Shown: positions 25,176-34,085 of the stretch, in pieces
Position numbering within the stretch: the stretch's first letter is position 1
How the letters are laid out: each line of letters begins with the position of its first letter
Assembly (NCBI GenBank): GCA_910575275.1
Contig: CAJTEE010000011.1
Coordinates: forward strand, 50,492 to 114,491
Origin: Lachnospiraceae bacterium
GTDB lineage: Bacteria; Bacillota; Clostridia; Lachnospirales; Lachnospiraceae
Reading direction: 5' to 3'
Length of the DNA stretch: 64,000 bases
Position numbers and translations under genes: made by a program
The notes under the pieces: generated by a model
Told to the model about the DNA's origin: nothing
Databases searched by the model: none
The model's input: the letters and a program-made list of their open reading frames with translations, nothing else

Positions 25176-25853
25176 ATGAATGAAATCAGCACGTTTGATA
25201 TCCTCGGGCCGAATATGATCGGGCCCTCGAGCTCTCACACGGCGGGAGCCCTGCGGATCGCGTTTATTGCAGGAAAAATGGTGACAAAGGTGTCTGCCGT
25301 CCGGTTTGTCCTTTATGGCTCCTTTGCGAGGACCTATCATGGACACGGGACTGACCGCGCACTGGTCGGTGGTATCTTAGGCTACCATCCGGATGATGAA
25401 CGGATTCGCGATTCGTTCGAATATGCAAAGCAGGCCGGGGTTTCCGTTGTGTTTGAGGAAAACCTGACAGACAAGGAGATCTATCCGAATACCGTGGATA
25501 TCTATGTGACGGGAGAGGATGGACAGGCTGTTTCCTTGCGCGGAAAATCCATCGGCGGCGGGAACGCGGTGATCACGAGGCTGAACGGCGTCGAGGTAGA
25601 GCTGACCGGCAATTACTGCACGATGGTGGTCGAGCACGTTGATAAAAAGGGTACGCTGGCGTTTGTGACGACGGTATTGAGCGCCTATGACTTGAACATC
25701 GGCTCCCTGCGGCTGTATCGGGAGAGCAAGGGAAAGATCGCCTACGCGATCATCGAGGTGGATACAAACATAAACGAGCAGCTTTTAAGTGCGCTGCGCG
25801 GTTTTGAGGCCGTTCGGAACGTGATCCTCGTTCCGGCGATCGACCTGAACTGA
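25176..25853 (+). CDS. sdaAB: L-serine dehydratase, beta subunit
   Basis: 225 residues. FDILGPNMIGPSSSHTAGA is the conserved start of the beta domain, and the C-terminal third (LAFVTTVLSAYDLNIGSLRL) is an ACT domain. With the alpha subunit it forms the oxygen-sensitive iron-sulfur enzyme that deaminates serine to pyruvate and ammonia. The ATG at 25176 lies nine bases after GGAGAG; the GTG at 25167 abuts that RBS. Confidence 0.95.
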   Translation: MNEISTFDILGPNMIGPSSSHTAGALRIAFIAGKMVTKVSAVRFVLYGSFARTYHGHGTDRALVGGILGYHPDDERIRDSFEYAKQAGVSVVFEENLTDKEIYPNTVDIYVTGEDGQAVSLRGKSIGGGNAVITRLNGVEVELTGNYCTMVVEHVDKKGTLAFVTTVLSAYDLNIGSLRLYRESKGKIAYAIIEVDTNINEQLLSALRGFEAVRNVILVPAIDLN

Positions 25854-25871
25854 CATAGGGGGGAAAACGGC

Positions 25872-26756
25872 ATGAATTTTACAAACGGAGCACAGCTTCT
25901 GGAATACTGCGAGAAGAAAAACAAGAAGATTTCCGAGGCCATGTTTGAGCGGGAGACTCTGTTTCTCGAGCAGCCTGCGGAAAAGACCAGGGAGAAGATG
26001 GAGAAAGCCTGGTCGATTATGAAGGCGGCGGCGAAAAAGCCGATGACGGAAGACATTGTCAGCATGGGCGGCATGATCGGAGGCGAGAGCAGGAGGCTGC
26101 ATGCCCTGCGTGAGTCTGGAAAGAACATCTGCGGCGACGTGATCTCTAAGGCCGCCGCCTATGCGGTGGGTGTTTTGGAGGTCAACGCCTCGATGGGATT
26201 AATCGTGGCGGCGCCGACGGCTGGCTCGTCAGGCGTTCTGCCCGGTGTGTTTTGTTCCCTGAAAGAGCAGTACGACTTTTCGGATGAGCAGATCTGCCAG
26301 GCTCTGTTTAACGCGGCGGCGGTCGGCTATCTGATTACGCGCAACGCGACGACGGCAGGAGCCGAGGGCGGCTGCCAGGCAGAGGTCGGCTCGGCTAGTG
26401 CGATGGCGGCTTCCGCGGCCGTGGAGCTCTTTGGAGGAACTCCCGGACAGTGTCTGGATGCGGCCTCCTTGGCAATCGTGAATATACTGGGCCTTGTCTG
26501 CGATCCGATCGGCGGACTAGTGGAAAACCCGTGCCAGAACCGCAACGCGATGGGGGCCACAAATGCCCTGCTTTGTGCAGAGCTCTCCCTGGCCGGTATC
26601 AAAAGCATCACACCGATCGACGAGACCATCGGCGTCATGTATGCGGTGGGAAGGTCGATCCCCTCGGAGCTTCGGGAGACCTCGTTAGGCGGCATGGCCG
26701 TCGCGAAAAGCGCCTGTGAGGCCTGTATGGCCTGTGCCGAAAAGAGAAAAAAATAA
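25872..26756 (+). CDS. sdaAA: L-serine dehydratase, alpha subunit
   Basis: 294 residues carrying the catalytic iron-sulfur cluster. Cysteine ligand regions are GAEGGCQAEVG, LVCDPIGGLVENPC and the C-terminal SACEAC; APTAGSSGVLPG is the substrate-binding loop. It starts 19 bases after sdaAB with GGGGGGAAA upstream and ends the operon at the terminator 12 bases on. The two-subunit form is typical of Firmicutes. Confidence 0.95.
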   Translation: MNFTNGAQLLEYCEKKNKKISEAMFERETLFLEQPAEKTREKMEKAWSIMKAAAKKPMTEDIVSMGGMIGGESRRLHALRESGKNICGDVISKAAAYAVGVLEVNASMGLIVAAPTAGSSGVLPGVFCSLKEQYDFSDEQICQALFNAAAVGYLITRNATTAGAEGGCQAEVGSASAMAASAAVELFGGTPGQCLDAASLAIVNILGLVCDPIGGLVENPCQNRNAMGATNALLCAELSLAGIKSITPIDETIGVMYAVGRSIPSELRETSLGGMAVAKSACEACMACAEKRKK

Positions 26757-26768
26757 AAACGGACAGAT

Positions 26769-26810
26769 GACGGGTCGGCTCCTGCATGCAGGAATAACCG
26801 GCCCGTCTTT
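26769..26810 (+). terminator. Terminator after sdaAA
   Basis: GACGGGTCGG (26769-26778) pairs with CCGGCCCGTC (26798-26807) with one G-U pair, around an inner CCTGCATGCAGG palindrome, followed by TTTGTC. Confidence 0.75.
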
Positions 26811-26850
26811 GTCATAGAATTTTTTGAAAGACATTAGGAGCGGAGCAAGC

Positions 26851-27543
26851 ATGAGATTCCGAACCCAGACAGCCCTTTTTGTACTGATCCTAACGATCGA
26901 CGTATGCCTGGGAGCCAGGCTTTTTTTTGTTTGGAGAGATCGGTCGGATGCCTCCTTAACCGTTTCGGCCGGGGAGACGCCTGTGGAGCCAAAGGTCGTG
27001 GCGCTGACCTTTGACGACGGACCCAATGCGAAATATACAGGGGCGCTTCTCGACGGCTTGAAGGAACGGGGGGTCCGCGTGAGCTTTTTCCTCCTGGGTG
27101 ACTGCATTGAGGGGAATGAAGCGCTTGTAAGACGCATGGATGAAGAAGGGCATCTGATCGGCGTCCATGGCCTGCACCATGCGGACCTGACAAAAGAGAA
27201 GCTTTCGGTCGCCCTTGGAGAGATCGAGGAGACGAAGGCACGAATCCTTGCACTGACCGGAAAAGTTCCTCAGTATGTACGGCCGCCCTATGGAAGCTGG
27301 AATGAAGCGCTTCGGGAGGAAATACCAATGGAGCCGGTATTCTGGAGCGTGGATTCCGTAGACTGGAAGCTTCAGAATACGGCAGGAATCGTAAAAAAGG
27401 TTCTGAAGAACACAAAAAACGGAGACATCATCTTGATGCATGACGAATTTCCTACGTCTGTAGAGGCGGCTTTGGAGATCGTTGACAGGCTTCTGGCAGA
27501 CGGGTACAGCTTTGTCACCGTGGATGAGCTTTCGATTGATTAG
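26851..27543 (+). CDS. Polysaccharide deacetylase (CE4/NodB family)
   Basis: 230 residues: N-terminal membrane anchor (about 7-24) then a NodB domain. The metal and catalytic motifs are TFDDGP, HGLHH (where most members have H-S/T-x-x-H) and RPPYGSWN, with the C-terminal ILMHD. It probably removes N-acetyl groups from peptidoglycan or another extracellular glycan. The ATG at 26851 has AGGAG ten bases upstream; a TTG at 26824 precedes that RBS. The stop codon directly abuts repeat copy 3. Confidence 0.9.
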   Translation: MRFRTQTALFVLILTIDVCLGARLFFVWRDRSDASLTVSAGETPVEPKVVALTFDDGPNAKYTGALLDGLKERGVRVSFFLLGDCIEGNEALVRRMDEEGHLIGVHGLHHADLTKEKLSVALGEIEETKARILALTGKVPQYVRPPYGSWNEALREEIPMEPVFWSVDSVDWKLQNTAGIVKKVLKNTKNGDIILMHDEFPTSVEAALEIVDRLLADGYSFVTVDELSID

Positions 27544-27647
27544 GTTACTGTTCGCTGCGTTCACGGTAACATGTAAAAATCCATGCTAAATGGCCTTCGG
27601 CGATGGATATTTGCCGGCTATTCCACGCATTCTTACGGTCAGCGCAG
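27544..27647 (+). repeat. MITE-like intergenic repeat, copy 3 (right end missing)
   Basis: Begins GTTACTGTTCGCTGCGTTCA immediately after the deacetylase stop, then the cores CCATGCTAAATGGCC, GCCGGCTATTCCACGCATTC and TTACGGTCAGCGCAG. It stops short where sequence resembling a putP fragment starts, so the right terminal repeat is absent. Confidence 0.7.
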
Positions 27648-27654
27648 TCGTGAT

Positions 27655-27793
27655 TGCCGTCTTGTTTGGAATCCGTGCGGCCCGCTCGACCGTGGTCGTA
27701 ATCGCAGTCGTCGCCGTTTTCCTGGCGGGCGATCCGAACAGCTCGGCCTTTGGCATTATCTCCTTTGCCTGGGCCGGCTTTGACGCCGTATGA
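27655..27793 (+). pseudogene. Fragment of a PutP-type sodium/solute symporter
   Basis: The frame reading AVFLAGDPNSSAFGIISFAW followed by AGF matches the conserved D-x-SSVF-I-SFAWAGFGAA region of sodium/proline symporters. It covers about 40 residues of a roughly 500-residue protein, then ends at 27791. No other part of the gene is nearby, so it is a stranded remnant beside the repeat. Confidence 0.55.
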
Positions 27794-27844
27794 GGAGATT
27801 GTGAGAAAATTTGAGGCGGTCAGGAGAGGGGATGAACCGTTTCC

Positions 27845-27885
27845 TTGTCTTATAGGAAATTCCTCCGAAATTTCCTATAAGACAA
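27845..27885. repeat. Perfect 17-bp intergenic hairpin
   Basis: TTGTCTTATAGGAAATT (27845-27861) pairs exactly with 27869-27885 around a 7-base loop. No T-run follows on the plus strand, though the flanking bases are A-rich. It lies downstream of the LysR gene on the minus strand and might end that transcript, or be a REP-like unit. Confidence 0.6.
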
Positions 27886-27904
27886 AAGGCCCTGCCGGGC
27901 CAGG

Positions 27905-27990
27905 ATGCGCAGAGTCTGACCCAACGAAGTGCGGCCTCGCACGGAGTGAGATCACTTCGACGCGAGTGTGCGCTCCGCGCAACCTTTTTT
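27905..27990. repeat. Intergenic repeat related to the 33.7-kb element
   Basis: TGCGCAG-GTCTGACCCA resembles 33733-33751, and CGAAGTG pairs with CACTTCG inside. GCGAGTGTGCGC is shared with the trpX leader near 40.5 kb. The left end of the LysR coding frame (its C-terminus) runs into this repeat. Confidence 0.5.
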
Positions 27991-28866
27991 ACAGAGCTGT
28001 ACGAGGTAATCCTTGAACAGGGAAAGCTCGAAGGAGTCCTTTCTCTCACGCAAACAGATGAAATTGAGACTCATATAAGTGGCCGGGATCAGAGGAATCG
28101 CGCGGACGCCATAATAATCGGCAAAGGAGAGGGGGCCCAGCGTGATCCCCTTTCCGCGCTGTACCATGTTCATGATGGTTTCAATCCGGTCCGAGCGGAA
28201 GACCTTTCCGAACGAGATGTTGTATTCACTGAAGCGCCGGCGAATGGCCAGATCCGTCATGGTATTTTCCATAGGGGAGATAAGTGTGCATCCCTCCAGC
28301 GAGGTGAACGGGATTTCCGACATTGTGTAGAAGGGATCCTGCGGGGAGGCAAGGACGCACTGCCGCTCGGGGATCAACTCGCAGAAATAGAAACGTTTGG
28401 CGTCCGAGGGAGGATAGGAGGAAGGGAGCCTGTCCAGCGCTACATCGAGAGAATCCTTTCGAAGGCTTGTGAGAAAGTCACCGTCCGCCTCCGTAAAAAA
28501 AGAGACCTCAAACTCCGGATGCTGATCAAAAAAGCGCATGACGGGCTCAAACAGGCCGTTTGAATATACGCGTGTTCCTAAAGAGACGCGCAAGGGGCGG
28601 CTGTACCGGCGTCCTCTGGCGGCAGTCTGCTGGAGCTGGTTCCATGCCTCCTCGACCTTGCAGGCGGAATCAAAAAAAGCTTTTCCCTCCGGAGTCAGGG
28701 TCACACCCTGCGCCATACGCGCAAACAATGCAAAGCCAAGCTCCTTCTCGAGCCTTTTGATCTGCTGCGAAAGGGCGGGTTGTGAAAGAAACAGGCTTTC
28801 GGCAGCCTTGGAGAAATTTTTGTATCGGGCTACCGCCAGCGCATATTGCATCTGAGAAAAATTCAT
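27952..28866 (-). CDS. LysR-family transcriptional regulator
   Basis: 304 residues. The N-terminal winged helix-turn-helix has NFSKAAESLFLSQPALSQQI, followed by the linker helix and a two-lobed effector-binding domain. It is divergent from the amidohydrolase and YfcC genes with overlapping promoters, so it most likely controls them, sensing their substrate or product. The last residues (CAERTLASK) come from repeat sequence, so the original C-terminus may have been replaced when the repeat inserted. Confidence 0.92.
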   Translation of the reverse strand: MNFSQMQYALAVARYKNFSKAAESLFLSQPALSQQIKRLEKELGFALFARMAQGVTLTPEGKAFFDSACKVEEAWNQLQQTAARGRRYSRPLRVSLGTRVYSNGLFEPVMRFFDQHPEFEVSFFTEADGDFLTSLRKDSLDVALDRLPSSYPPSDAKRFYFCELIPERQCVLASPQDPFYTMSEIPFTSLEGCTLISPMENTMTDLAIRRRFSEYNISFGKVFRSDRIETIMNMVQRGKGITLGPLSFADYYGVRAIPLIPATYMSLNFICLRERKDSFELSLFKDYLVQLCKKGCAERTLASK

Positions 28867-28913
28867 CTGTCATTCCTCCGTACGGATTAGGTATTAGCTG
28901 AGGTTATATCGCT

Positions 28914-28942
28914 ATTCTATACAAATATTTTACATTTTTCAA
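28914..28942 (-). promoter_or_regulatory. Promoter of the LysR gene
   Basis: Minus strand TTGAAA (28942-28937), 17-base spacer and TAGAAT (28919-28914). It overlaps the divergent promoter on the plus strand by 14 bp. Confidence 0.55.
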
Positions 28943-28957
28943 GATATATACTAAAAT
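28929..28957 (+). promoter_or_regulatory. Promoter of the amidohydrolase-YfcC operon
   Basis: TTTACA (28929-28934), 17-base spacer and TAAAAT (28952-28957), about 45 bases before the ATG. The overlap with the LysR promoter suits LysR autorepression coupled to activation. Confidence 0.55.
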
Positions 28958-29000
28958 AATATAAAAAACGTTTGTTATTTGCAATTAAGGAGGCATTTTT

Positions 29001-30179
29001 ATGGAGACACAAAAGATCGTGGAACGGTATACCGAGGAGATGACGGCCCTCCGCAGGCACATCCACCAAAATCCGGAGATCAGCAACAAGGAGTTTCAGA
29101 CGACAAAGCTTATCAAGGAGAAGCTGACAGAATATGGAATCGAGATCGCAGAGATCGGCTTAACGACCGGCGTGGTCGGGATCCTGCGCGGCAAAACCCC
29201 GGGAAAGACGGTTGCGATCCGCGAGGATATCGACGCGCTTCCGATGCAGGAGCTTGCAGATGTACCATATGCCTCGAAGGTCGAGGGCGTCAGCCATTCC
29301 TGCGGACATGATATTCATACGACGACCTTGTTATATTGTGCCAAGGTTCTCTCTGAGCTGAAGGACGAGCTCCACGGAAACGTCATGTTCCTGTTCCAGC
29401 CGGCAGAGGAGAAAGGGAGCGGGGCCAAGCAGATGGTCGAGTGCGGCTTTACCAAGGTCTTAAAGCCGGATGTTTTTGTGGGCCTTCATGTGTCCCCGGA
29501 ATATCCCGCGGGCTCGATCGGATTAAAACGCGGGCCGGCGAATGCCTCCTGCGATATGTTCCATATCAAAATCACTGGAAAGGGCGGACACGGCGCCCAT
29601 CCAGAAAACTGCATTGATCCGGTTGCGATCAGCGGCTTTGTCCTCTCGCAGCTTCAGACCGTGATCTCGCGTGAAAATCATCCGGTCTATCCTGCGGTCA
29701 TGACGATCGGCAGCATCCATGGCGGAAAGGCCGCGAATGTAATTCCGGATTACGTGGAGATGGGCGGTACTTTAAGAAGCTTAAACGCAGAGAGCCGGGA
29801 GGCCATGCAGAAAGCCATCGAGCGGATCGTGACCTCATCCGCGGAGGCGATGAGAGGGCATGGGGAGGTCAACTGGGAGATCGGTATGCCGCCGCTTGTC
29901 AATGACGGCGAGGTGATCGACGCCCTGCGTGCTGCCGCCGAAAAGACCATCGGGGCCGATCATATCATTACCGTGCAGAATCCGTCCCTGGGCTCGGAGG
30001 ACTTCTCCTATATGTTCCCGGAGTTCGGACCGGGCGCCCAGTTCCGCTTAGGATCGGGCAATGATGTGGATCCCAATACAAGACACGGGCTCCACAATTC
30101 CAAAAACGTATTTGATGATACGTGCCTTCCTGTGGGAACCACGGTGCTCGTACAGTTTGTGCGGGACTTCCTGCAATGA
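29001..30179 (+). CDS. M20D-family amidohydrolase (N-acyl-amino acid/hippurate hydrolase type)
   Basis: 392 residues. Di-metal motifs are SCGHDIHTTT (Cys, His, Asp, His), the EE pair in QPAEEKGSG, and the late GSEDFSYM; the dimerisation lid sits between. The family cleaves N-acyl amino acids, hippurate, indole-3-acetyl amino acids or aminobenzoyl-glutamate; the substrate cannot be settled from sequence. AAGGAGG lies seven bases before the ATG. It is cotranscribed with the YfcC-like transporter, which would import the substrate. Confidence 0.92.
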   Translation: METQKIVERYTEEMTALRRHIHQNPEISNKEFQTTKLIKEKLTEYGIEIAEIGLTTGVVGILRGKTPGKTVAIREDIDALPMQELADVPYASKVEGVSHSCGHDIHTTTLLYCAKVLSELKDELHGNVMFLFQPAEEKGSGAKQMVECGFTKVLKPDVFVGLHVSPEYPAGSIGLKRGPANASCDMFHIKITGKGGHGAHPENCIDPVAISGFVLSQLQTVISRENHPVYPAVMTIGSIHGGKAANVIPDYVEMGGTLRSLNAESREAMQKAIERIVTSSAEAMRGHGEVNWEIGMPPLVNDGEVIDALRAAAEKTIGADHIITVQNPSLGSEDFSYMFPEFGPGAQFRLGSGNDVDPNTRHGLHNSKNVFDDTCLPVGTTVLVQFVRDFLQ

Positions 30180-30267
30180 GAGTGCGCCAATAATCAAAGG
30201 AGGATCTCCGGCGGCCGTTAAGGGGTAGCCGCCGGATTTGCTTAAATACAAAAAAGGAGAGTTGTAA

Positions 30268-31677
30268 ATGGACAACAAAAAGAAAAAGTTCCAAATTCCA
30301 ACCACTTGTGCGCTTTTGTTCATGATGATGATCGTCTGCGCGGTTTTGACCTGGATTATCCCGGCCGGAGCCTATGACATGGAGCAGGTGGGCAATACGA
30401 ACCGCGTAATCGCGGGGACGTATCACGTTGTGGAGAGTACCCCGGTCGGCCCGTGGTCGGCGATCATGAGTGTGCTTGCCGGATTTTCCAAGGGCGCAAA
30501 GCTGATGTTTATGGTATTCTTCTGCGGAGGCGCCGTTGAGATCCTTGAAAAGAGCGGTTCCATCAACGCGGCGTTTGGAAAGCTTGCCTCCAAAAAGAAC
30601 CTGAACGTAAACGTTCTGGCGTTCCTTGTGATGGCATTCATGTCCGTCGGCGGTGCGGCCGGCGTCTTTGCGAACCCGGTTGTCGCCTTGGTTCCGATCG
30701 GTATTATCCTTGCCACCAATTTAGGCTATGATGCGTTTACGGGCTTTTTGCTCGTATATATGGGTGCATACTCTGGCTTCAATGTAGGCTGGGCGAACGC
30801 CTCCACAATCGGAACGGCGCAGCCAATTGCCGAGCTGCCGATCTTCTCCGGCTTCAGCGTCCGTGTGGTCCTGAATATCATCAACTTTGCGATCTGCTAT
30901 TACTTTACGCTTCGCTATATGAAGATGGTCAAAACGGATTCGACAAAGAGCCTGAATTATGAGGAGGGCATGTCGGTATCGGAGTATATGGGCTCCGGAG
31001 AAAAGAAAGGCGCAATCGAGGACACGATGACAATGCCGCATCTTCTGAGCCTTCTTGGTCTGGTCGCCGCGGTCGTATGCATTCTGATCGGTTCCATCAA
31101 GTACAAATGGAGCTATGACCAGATTTCCGCTACCTTCTTTGTCCTGGCGATCTTTGCCGGCCTGATCAACGGCATGGGTGTCAACGGCACCACGAAGGTA
31201 TTCATAAACGGCTGTGCGAAGATGGTAAACGCCGCGTTCATCATCGGTTTTGCAAACGGAATCGGCGTGATCCTCAACAACGGAAACATCCTGAACACGA
31301 TCGTCAACTGGCTGTCGATCCCGATCTCCAGCATGGGCTCCGTGCTTGGCGCAAACTTCATGTTTATCGCCAACCTGTTCATCAACTTCCTGATCCCGTC
31401 CGGCTCCGGCCAGGCGGCTGCGGTCATGCCGCTTATGGTTCCGATCGCGGATCTTGCGGGTATTACGCGTCAGGTTGCTGTACAGGCATTCCAGTTCGGC
31501 GACGGCTTCTCGAACTGCCTGTTCCCGACTGCCGGTACGCTGATGGGCGCGCTTGCGATTGCAAAGGTAGACTGGACGAAATATGCGAAATGGATGATAC
31601 CGCTTCTCGGCTGCCAGGTTATCCTTTCCCTTGTAAGCCTTACGGTTCTGCAGACGATTGGCTGGACCGGTTTATAA
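30268..31677 (+). CDS. YfcC-family transporter (ion-transporter superfamily)
   Basis: 469 residues with about 12 hydrophobic segments. FQIPTTCALLFMMM with WIIPAGAY near the start and the FINFLIPSGSGQAAAVMPLM hairpin motif in the second half are characteristic of YfcC/arginine-ornithine-type carriers. It probably takes up an amino-acid derivative for the upstream amidohydrolase. The ATG follows AAAAGGAGAG. The preceding 88 bp include a short GCCGCCGG/CCGGCGGC hairpin. A terminator follows the gene. Confidence 0.85.
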   Translation: MDNKKKKFQIPTTCALLFMMMIVCAVLTWIIPAGAYDMEQVGNTNRVIAGTYHVVESTPVGPWSAIMSVLAGFSKGAKLMFMVFFCGGAVEILEKSGSINAAFGKLASKKNLNVNVLAFLVMAFMSVGGAAGVFANPVVALVPIGIILATNLGYDAFTGFLLVYMGAYSGFNVGWANASTIGTAQPIAELPIFSGFSVRVVLNIINFAICYYFTLRYMKMVKTDSTKSLNYEEGMSVSEYMGSGEKKGAIEDTMTMPHLLSLLGLVAAVVCILIGSIKYKWSYDQISATFFVLAIFAGLINGMGVNGTTKVFINGCAKMVNAAFIIGFANGIGVILNNGNILNTIVNWLSIPISSMGSVLGANFMFIANLFINFLIPSGSGQAAAVMPLMVPIADLAGITRQVAVQAFQFGDGFSNCLFPTAGTLMGALAIAKVDWTKYAKWMIPLLGCQVILSLVSLTVLQTIGWTGL

Positions 31678-31689
31678 ATCATTGATCGG

Positions 31690-31726
31690 AAACGGGGCGC
31701 TGCCTTAATAGGCAGCGCCCTGTTTC
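31690..31726 (+). terminator. Terminator after the YfcC gene
   Basis: GGGCGCTGCC (31695-31704) pairs perfectly with GGCAGCGCCC (31711-31720), extended by AAAC/GTTT, loop TTAATA. Confidence 0.85.
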
Positions 31727-31769
31727 CGTTTTGGAAAAAAGGAGAATTCTGAAACTTTTATAAAGTGCC

Positions 31770-31798
31770 TTGACAGTCTTTGGCGGTAGAGGTAGGAT
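31770..31798 (+). promoter_or_regulatory. Promoter of ftsH
   Basis: TTGACA (31770-31775), 17-base spacer and TAGGAT (31793-31798), 62 bases before the ATG. Confidence 0.65.
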
Positions 31799-31860
31799 AT
31801 AGCATAATGATACGGGTGACAAGTTGTCACCATTGCAAAGAAAAAGGAGGAATTCCCTAT

Positions 31861-33702
31861 ATGGGCGTAAAGAACGATGGGAAAAAGCCGGATAACGAGC
31901 CGTTTGGAAACTGGAAGGGGCTGCTTTACTATGCCGTTCTGATGCTGATTATTACGATGCTTTTAAACGGGCTTTTATTTCCGGCGATGCGCCAGCGGGT
32001 GATCGAGACCGGCTACAACGATTTTCTGTCCATGATCGAAGCCGGTAAGGTGCGTCAGGTACAGCGGGATCAGGATCAGATCCTGTTTCTGGCCGAGGAT
32101 GCGGCCGGCAACAGGCAGGTTTATCGGACCGGCAACTGGGAGGACCCAGAATTAACAGAGCGTCTGTACAGCGCCGGTGTGACCTTTGGAAAGGTGATCC
32201 CACAGAAGGAATCGGCGATCATGGCCTTTTTCACAAACTGGATCCTCCCGATCGGCGTTATGCTGCTTCTGGGGAATCTGTTGAGCCGAACTCTCATGAA
32301 ACGCATGGGCGGCAACGCGATGACCTTTGGAAAGTCGAACGCAAAGATCTATGCAGAGAACGAGACAGGAAAAACGTTTGCGGACGTAGCTGGACAGGAG
32401 GAGGCAAAAGAGGCCCTGGTGGAGATCGTGGATTTTCTGCATGATCCGAATAAATATGCGGACATCGGTGCATCGCTCCCGAAGGGGGCTTTGCTAGTCG
32501 GCCCTCCGGGAACCGGAAAAACACTTCTGGCAAGAGCCGTCGCAGGGGAAGCACATGTGCCCTTTTTCTCCATTTCCGGTTCGGAATTCGTGGAGATGTT
32601 TGTCGGCATGGGGGCTGCTAAGGTCCGTGATCTCTTTAAGCAGGCGACGGAAAAGGCACCGTGTATTGTGTTTATCGACGAGATCGACACGATCGGAAAG
32701 AAGCGTGACAGCGGCGGCATCAGCGGGAATGACGAGAGGGAACAGACCTTGAATCAGCTTTTAACCGAGATGGACGGCTTTGACGGAAAGAAAGGCGTCG
32801 TGATCCTTGCGGCGACGAATCGGCCGGAGTCTTTGGACCAAGCTCTGCTGCGCCCGGGCCGTTTTGACAGGCGGATTCCCGTGGAGCTTCCGGATTTAAA
32901 GGGCCGGGAGGCGATTCTTAAGGTTCACGCGAGAAACGTCAGGATGGATGATACGGTGGACTTCAATGCCGTTGCCAGGGCGACGTCCGGCGCAAGCGGC
33001 GCGGAGCTAGCGAATATCATCAACGAGGGCGCTTTGCGGGCGGTCCGCATGGGCAGACGAGTGGTCTGCCAGGAGGACCTGGAGGAGAGTGTGGAGACGA
33101 TAATCGCGGGCTATCAGCGCAAGGGCGCGGCGGTTTCGGAGAAGGAAAAACGGATCGTCGCCTATCACGAGACCGGGCATGCTTTAGTCGCTGCCTGCCA
33201 GAGCAATTCGGCGCCTGTCCATAAGATTACAATTATCCCGCGGACCTCTGGGGCACTCGGCTACACCATGCAGGTGGAGGAAGGCGAGCGGTTTTTGATG
33301 AGCAGGGAGGAAGCCCTTAATAAGATCGCGACGCTGACCGGGGGGCGGGCAGCAGAGGAATTCATGTTCCATTCGGTTACGACAGGTGCGTCAAACGACA
33401 TCGAGCAGGCCACAAAGCTTGCCCGGGCCATGGTGACGCGCTACGGCATGAGTGACCAGTTTGGCATGGTGGCGCTTGAGACGGTGACGAATCAGTATCT
33501 GGGGCAAGATACCTCATTAGCCTGTTCGCCGGAGACAGCTAAGGCCATCGACGATGAGGTCATCCGAATCGTAAAGGAGCAGCATGAGAAGGCGATTGGG
33601 ATCTTAAAGGAGAACGCGGCCAAGCTGAACGAGCTGTCCGCTTATCTGCTGGAAAAGGAAACCATCACCGGAGATGAATTCATGGAGATATTACGGCGGT
33701 AA
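31861..33702 (+). CDS. ftsH: Membrane-bound ATP-dependent zinc metalloprotease FtsH
   Basis: 613 residues. Two membrane helices (about 22-42 and 120-140) flank a small extracytoplasmic domain; the AAA+ domain has Walker A GPPGTGKT (about 214-221), Walker [10 protein letters not shown] and the second region of homology (LLRPGRFDR), followed by the protease domain with HETGH at 436-440 and the third zinc-ligand region. It degrades membrane and regulatory proteins. The ATG at 31861 has AAAGGAGG ten bases upstream; longer in-frame extensions run into the promoter. Confidence 0.96.
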   Translation: MGVKNDGKKPDNEPFGNWKGLLYYAVLMLIITMLLNGLLFPAMRQRVIETGYNDFLSMIEAGKVRQVQRDQDQILFLAEDAAGNRQVYRTGNWEDPELTERLYSAGVTFGKVIPQKESAIMAFFTNWILPIGVMLLLGNLLSRTLMKRMGGNAMTFGKSNAKIYAENETGKTFADVAGQEEAKEALVEIVDFLHDPNKYADIGASLPKGALLVGPPGTGKTLLARAVAGEAHVPFFSISGSEFVEMFVGMGAAKVRDLFKQATEKAPCIVFIDEIDTIGKKRDSGGISGNDEREQTLNQLLTEMDGFDGKKGVVILAATNRPESLDQALLRPGRFDRRIPVELPDLKGREAILKVHARNVRMDDTVDFNAVARATSGASGAELANIINEGALRAVRMGRRVVCQEDLEESVETIIAGYQRKGAAVSEKEKRIVAYHETGHALVAACQSNSAPVHKITIIPRTSGALGYTMQVEEGERFLMSREEALNKIATLTGGRAAEEFMFHSVTTGASNDIEQATKLARAMVTRYGMSDQFGMVALETVTNQYLGQDTSLACSPETAKAIDDEVIRIVKEQHEKAIGILKENAAKLNELSAYLLEKETITGDEFMEILRR

Positions 33703-33717
33703 AGAAGGAAAACAGTA

Positions 33718-33924
33718 ACAGTTCAGATAGGTCTGCGCAGGGTCTGACCCAGCGCAGCGAGGTCACTTGCTGCGCTGACCGTACGAAAACGTAATGCTCG
33801 CAGGCATACGGCCCAGTCTGCACTTCGTTTCGGCCGGTTCTGAACAAGCGCCACCGGCGCTTAGAACCGCGAAGCGATTTTATATGGCCGTATGCGGTAA
33901 CAGTTCGGACGTCGTCTGAACTGT
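33718..33924. repeat. Larger inverted-repeat-bounded element, copy 5 of the family
   Basis: About 207 bp bounded by perfect ACAGTTCAGA (33718-33727) and TCTGAACTGT (33915-33924). It shares the AGGTCTGCGCAG and GCGCTGACCGTACG blocks with the smaller copies, but the middle (CGGCCGGTTCTGAAC, CGCCACCGGCGC and two inverted CCGTATG/CATACGG blocks) is new. The right end itself forms a 12-bp hairpin. It lies between ftsH and rho. Confidence 0.65.
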
Positions 33925-33966
33925 TAAGGAGAACAGAAATGTTTTCATGGAAATGTGGTTTTTGGC

Positions 33967-33995
33967 TTTTCAAATGGAAAAAAAAGCGCTATAAT
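33967..33995 (+). promoter_or_regulatory. Promoter of rho
   Basis: TATAAT at 33990-33995, with TTTTCA 17 bases upstream. The leader to the ATG is about 85 bases and A/T-rich. Confidence 0.55.
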
Positions 33996-34085
33996 ATGTA
34001 TATCTAATCTGGTGTCTATCCATGTGGATCTATTTATAATCCCCGATTGAGAGCTCAACAGATCAAATAAATAAGGAGAACATAT

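Noticed and set aside
33899..33925. Terminator for ftsH
   Set aside because: The 12-bp hairpin has no U-run and is the inverted end of the repeat element.
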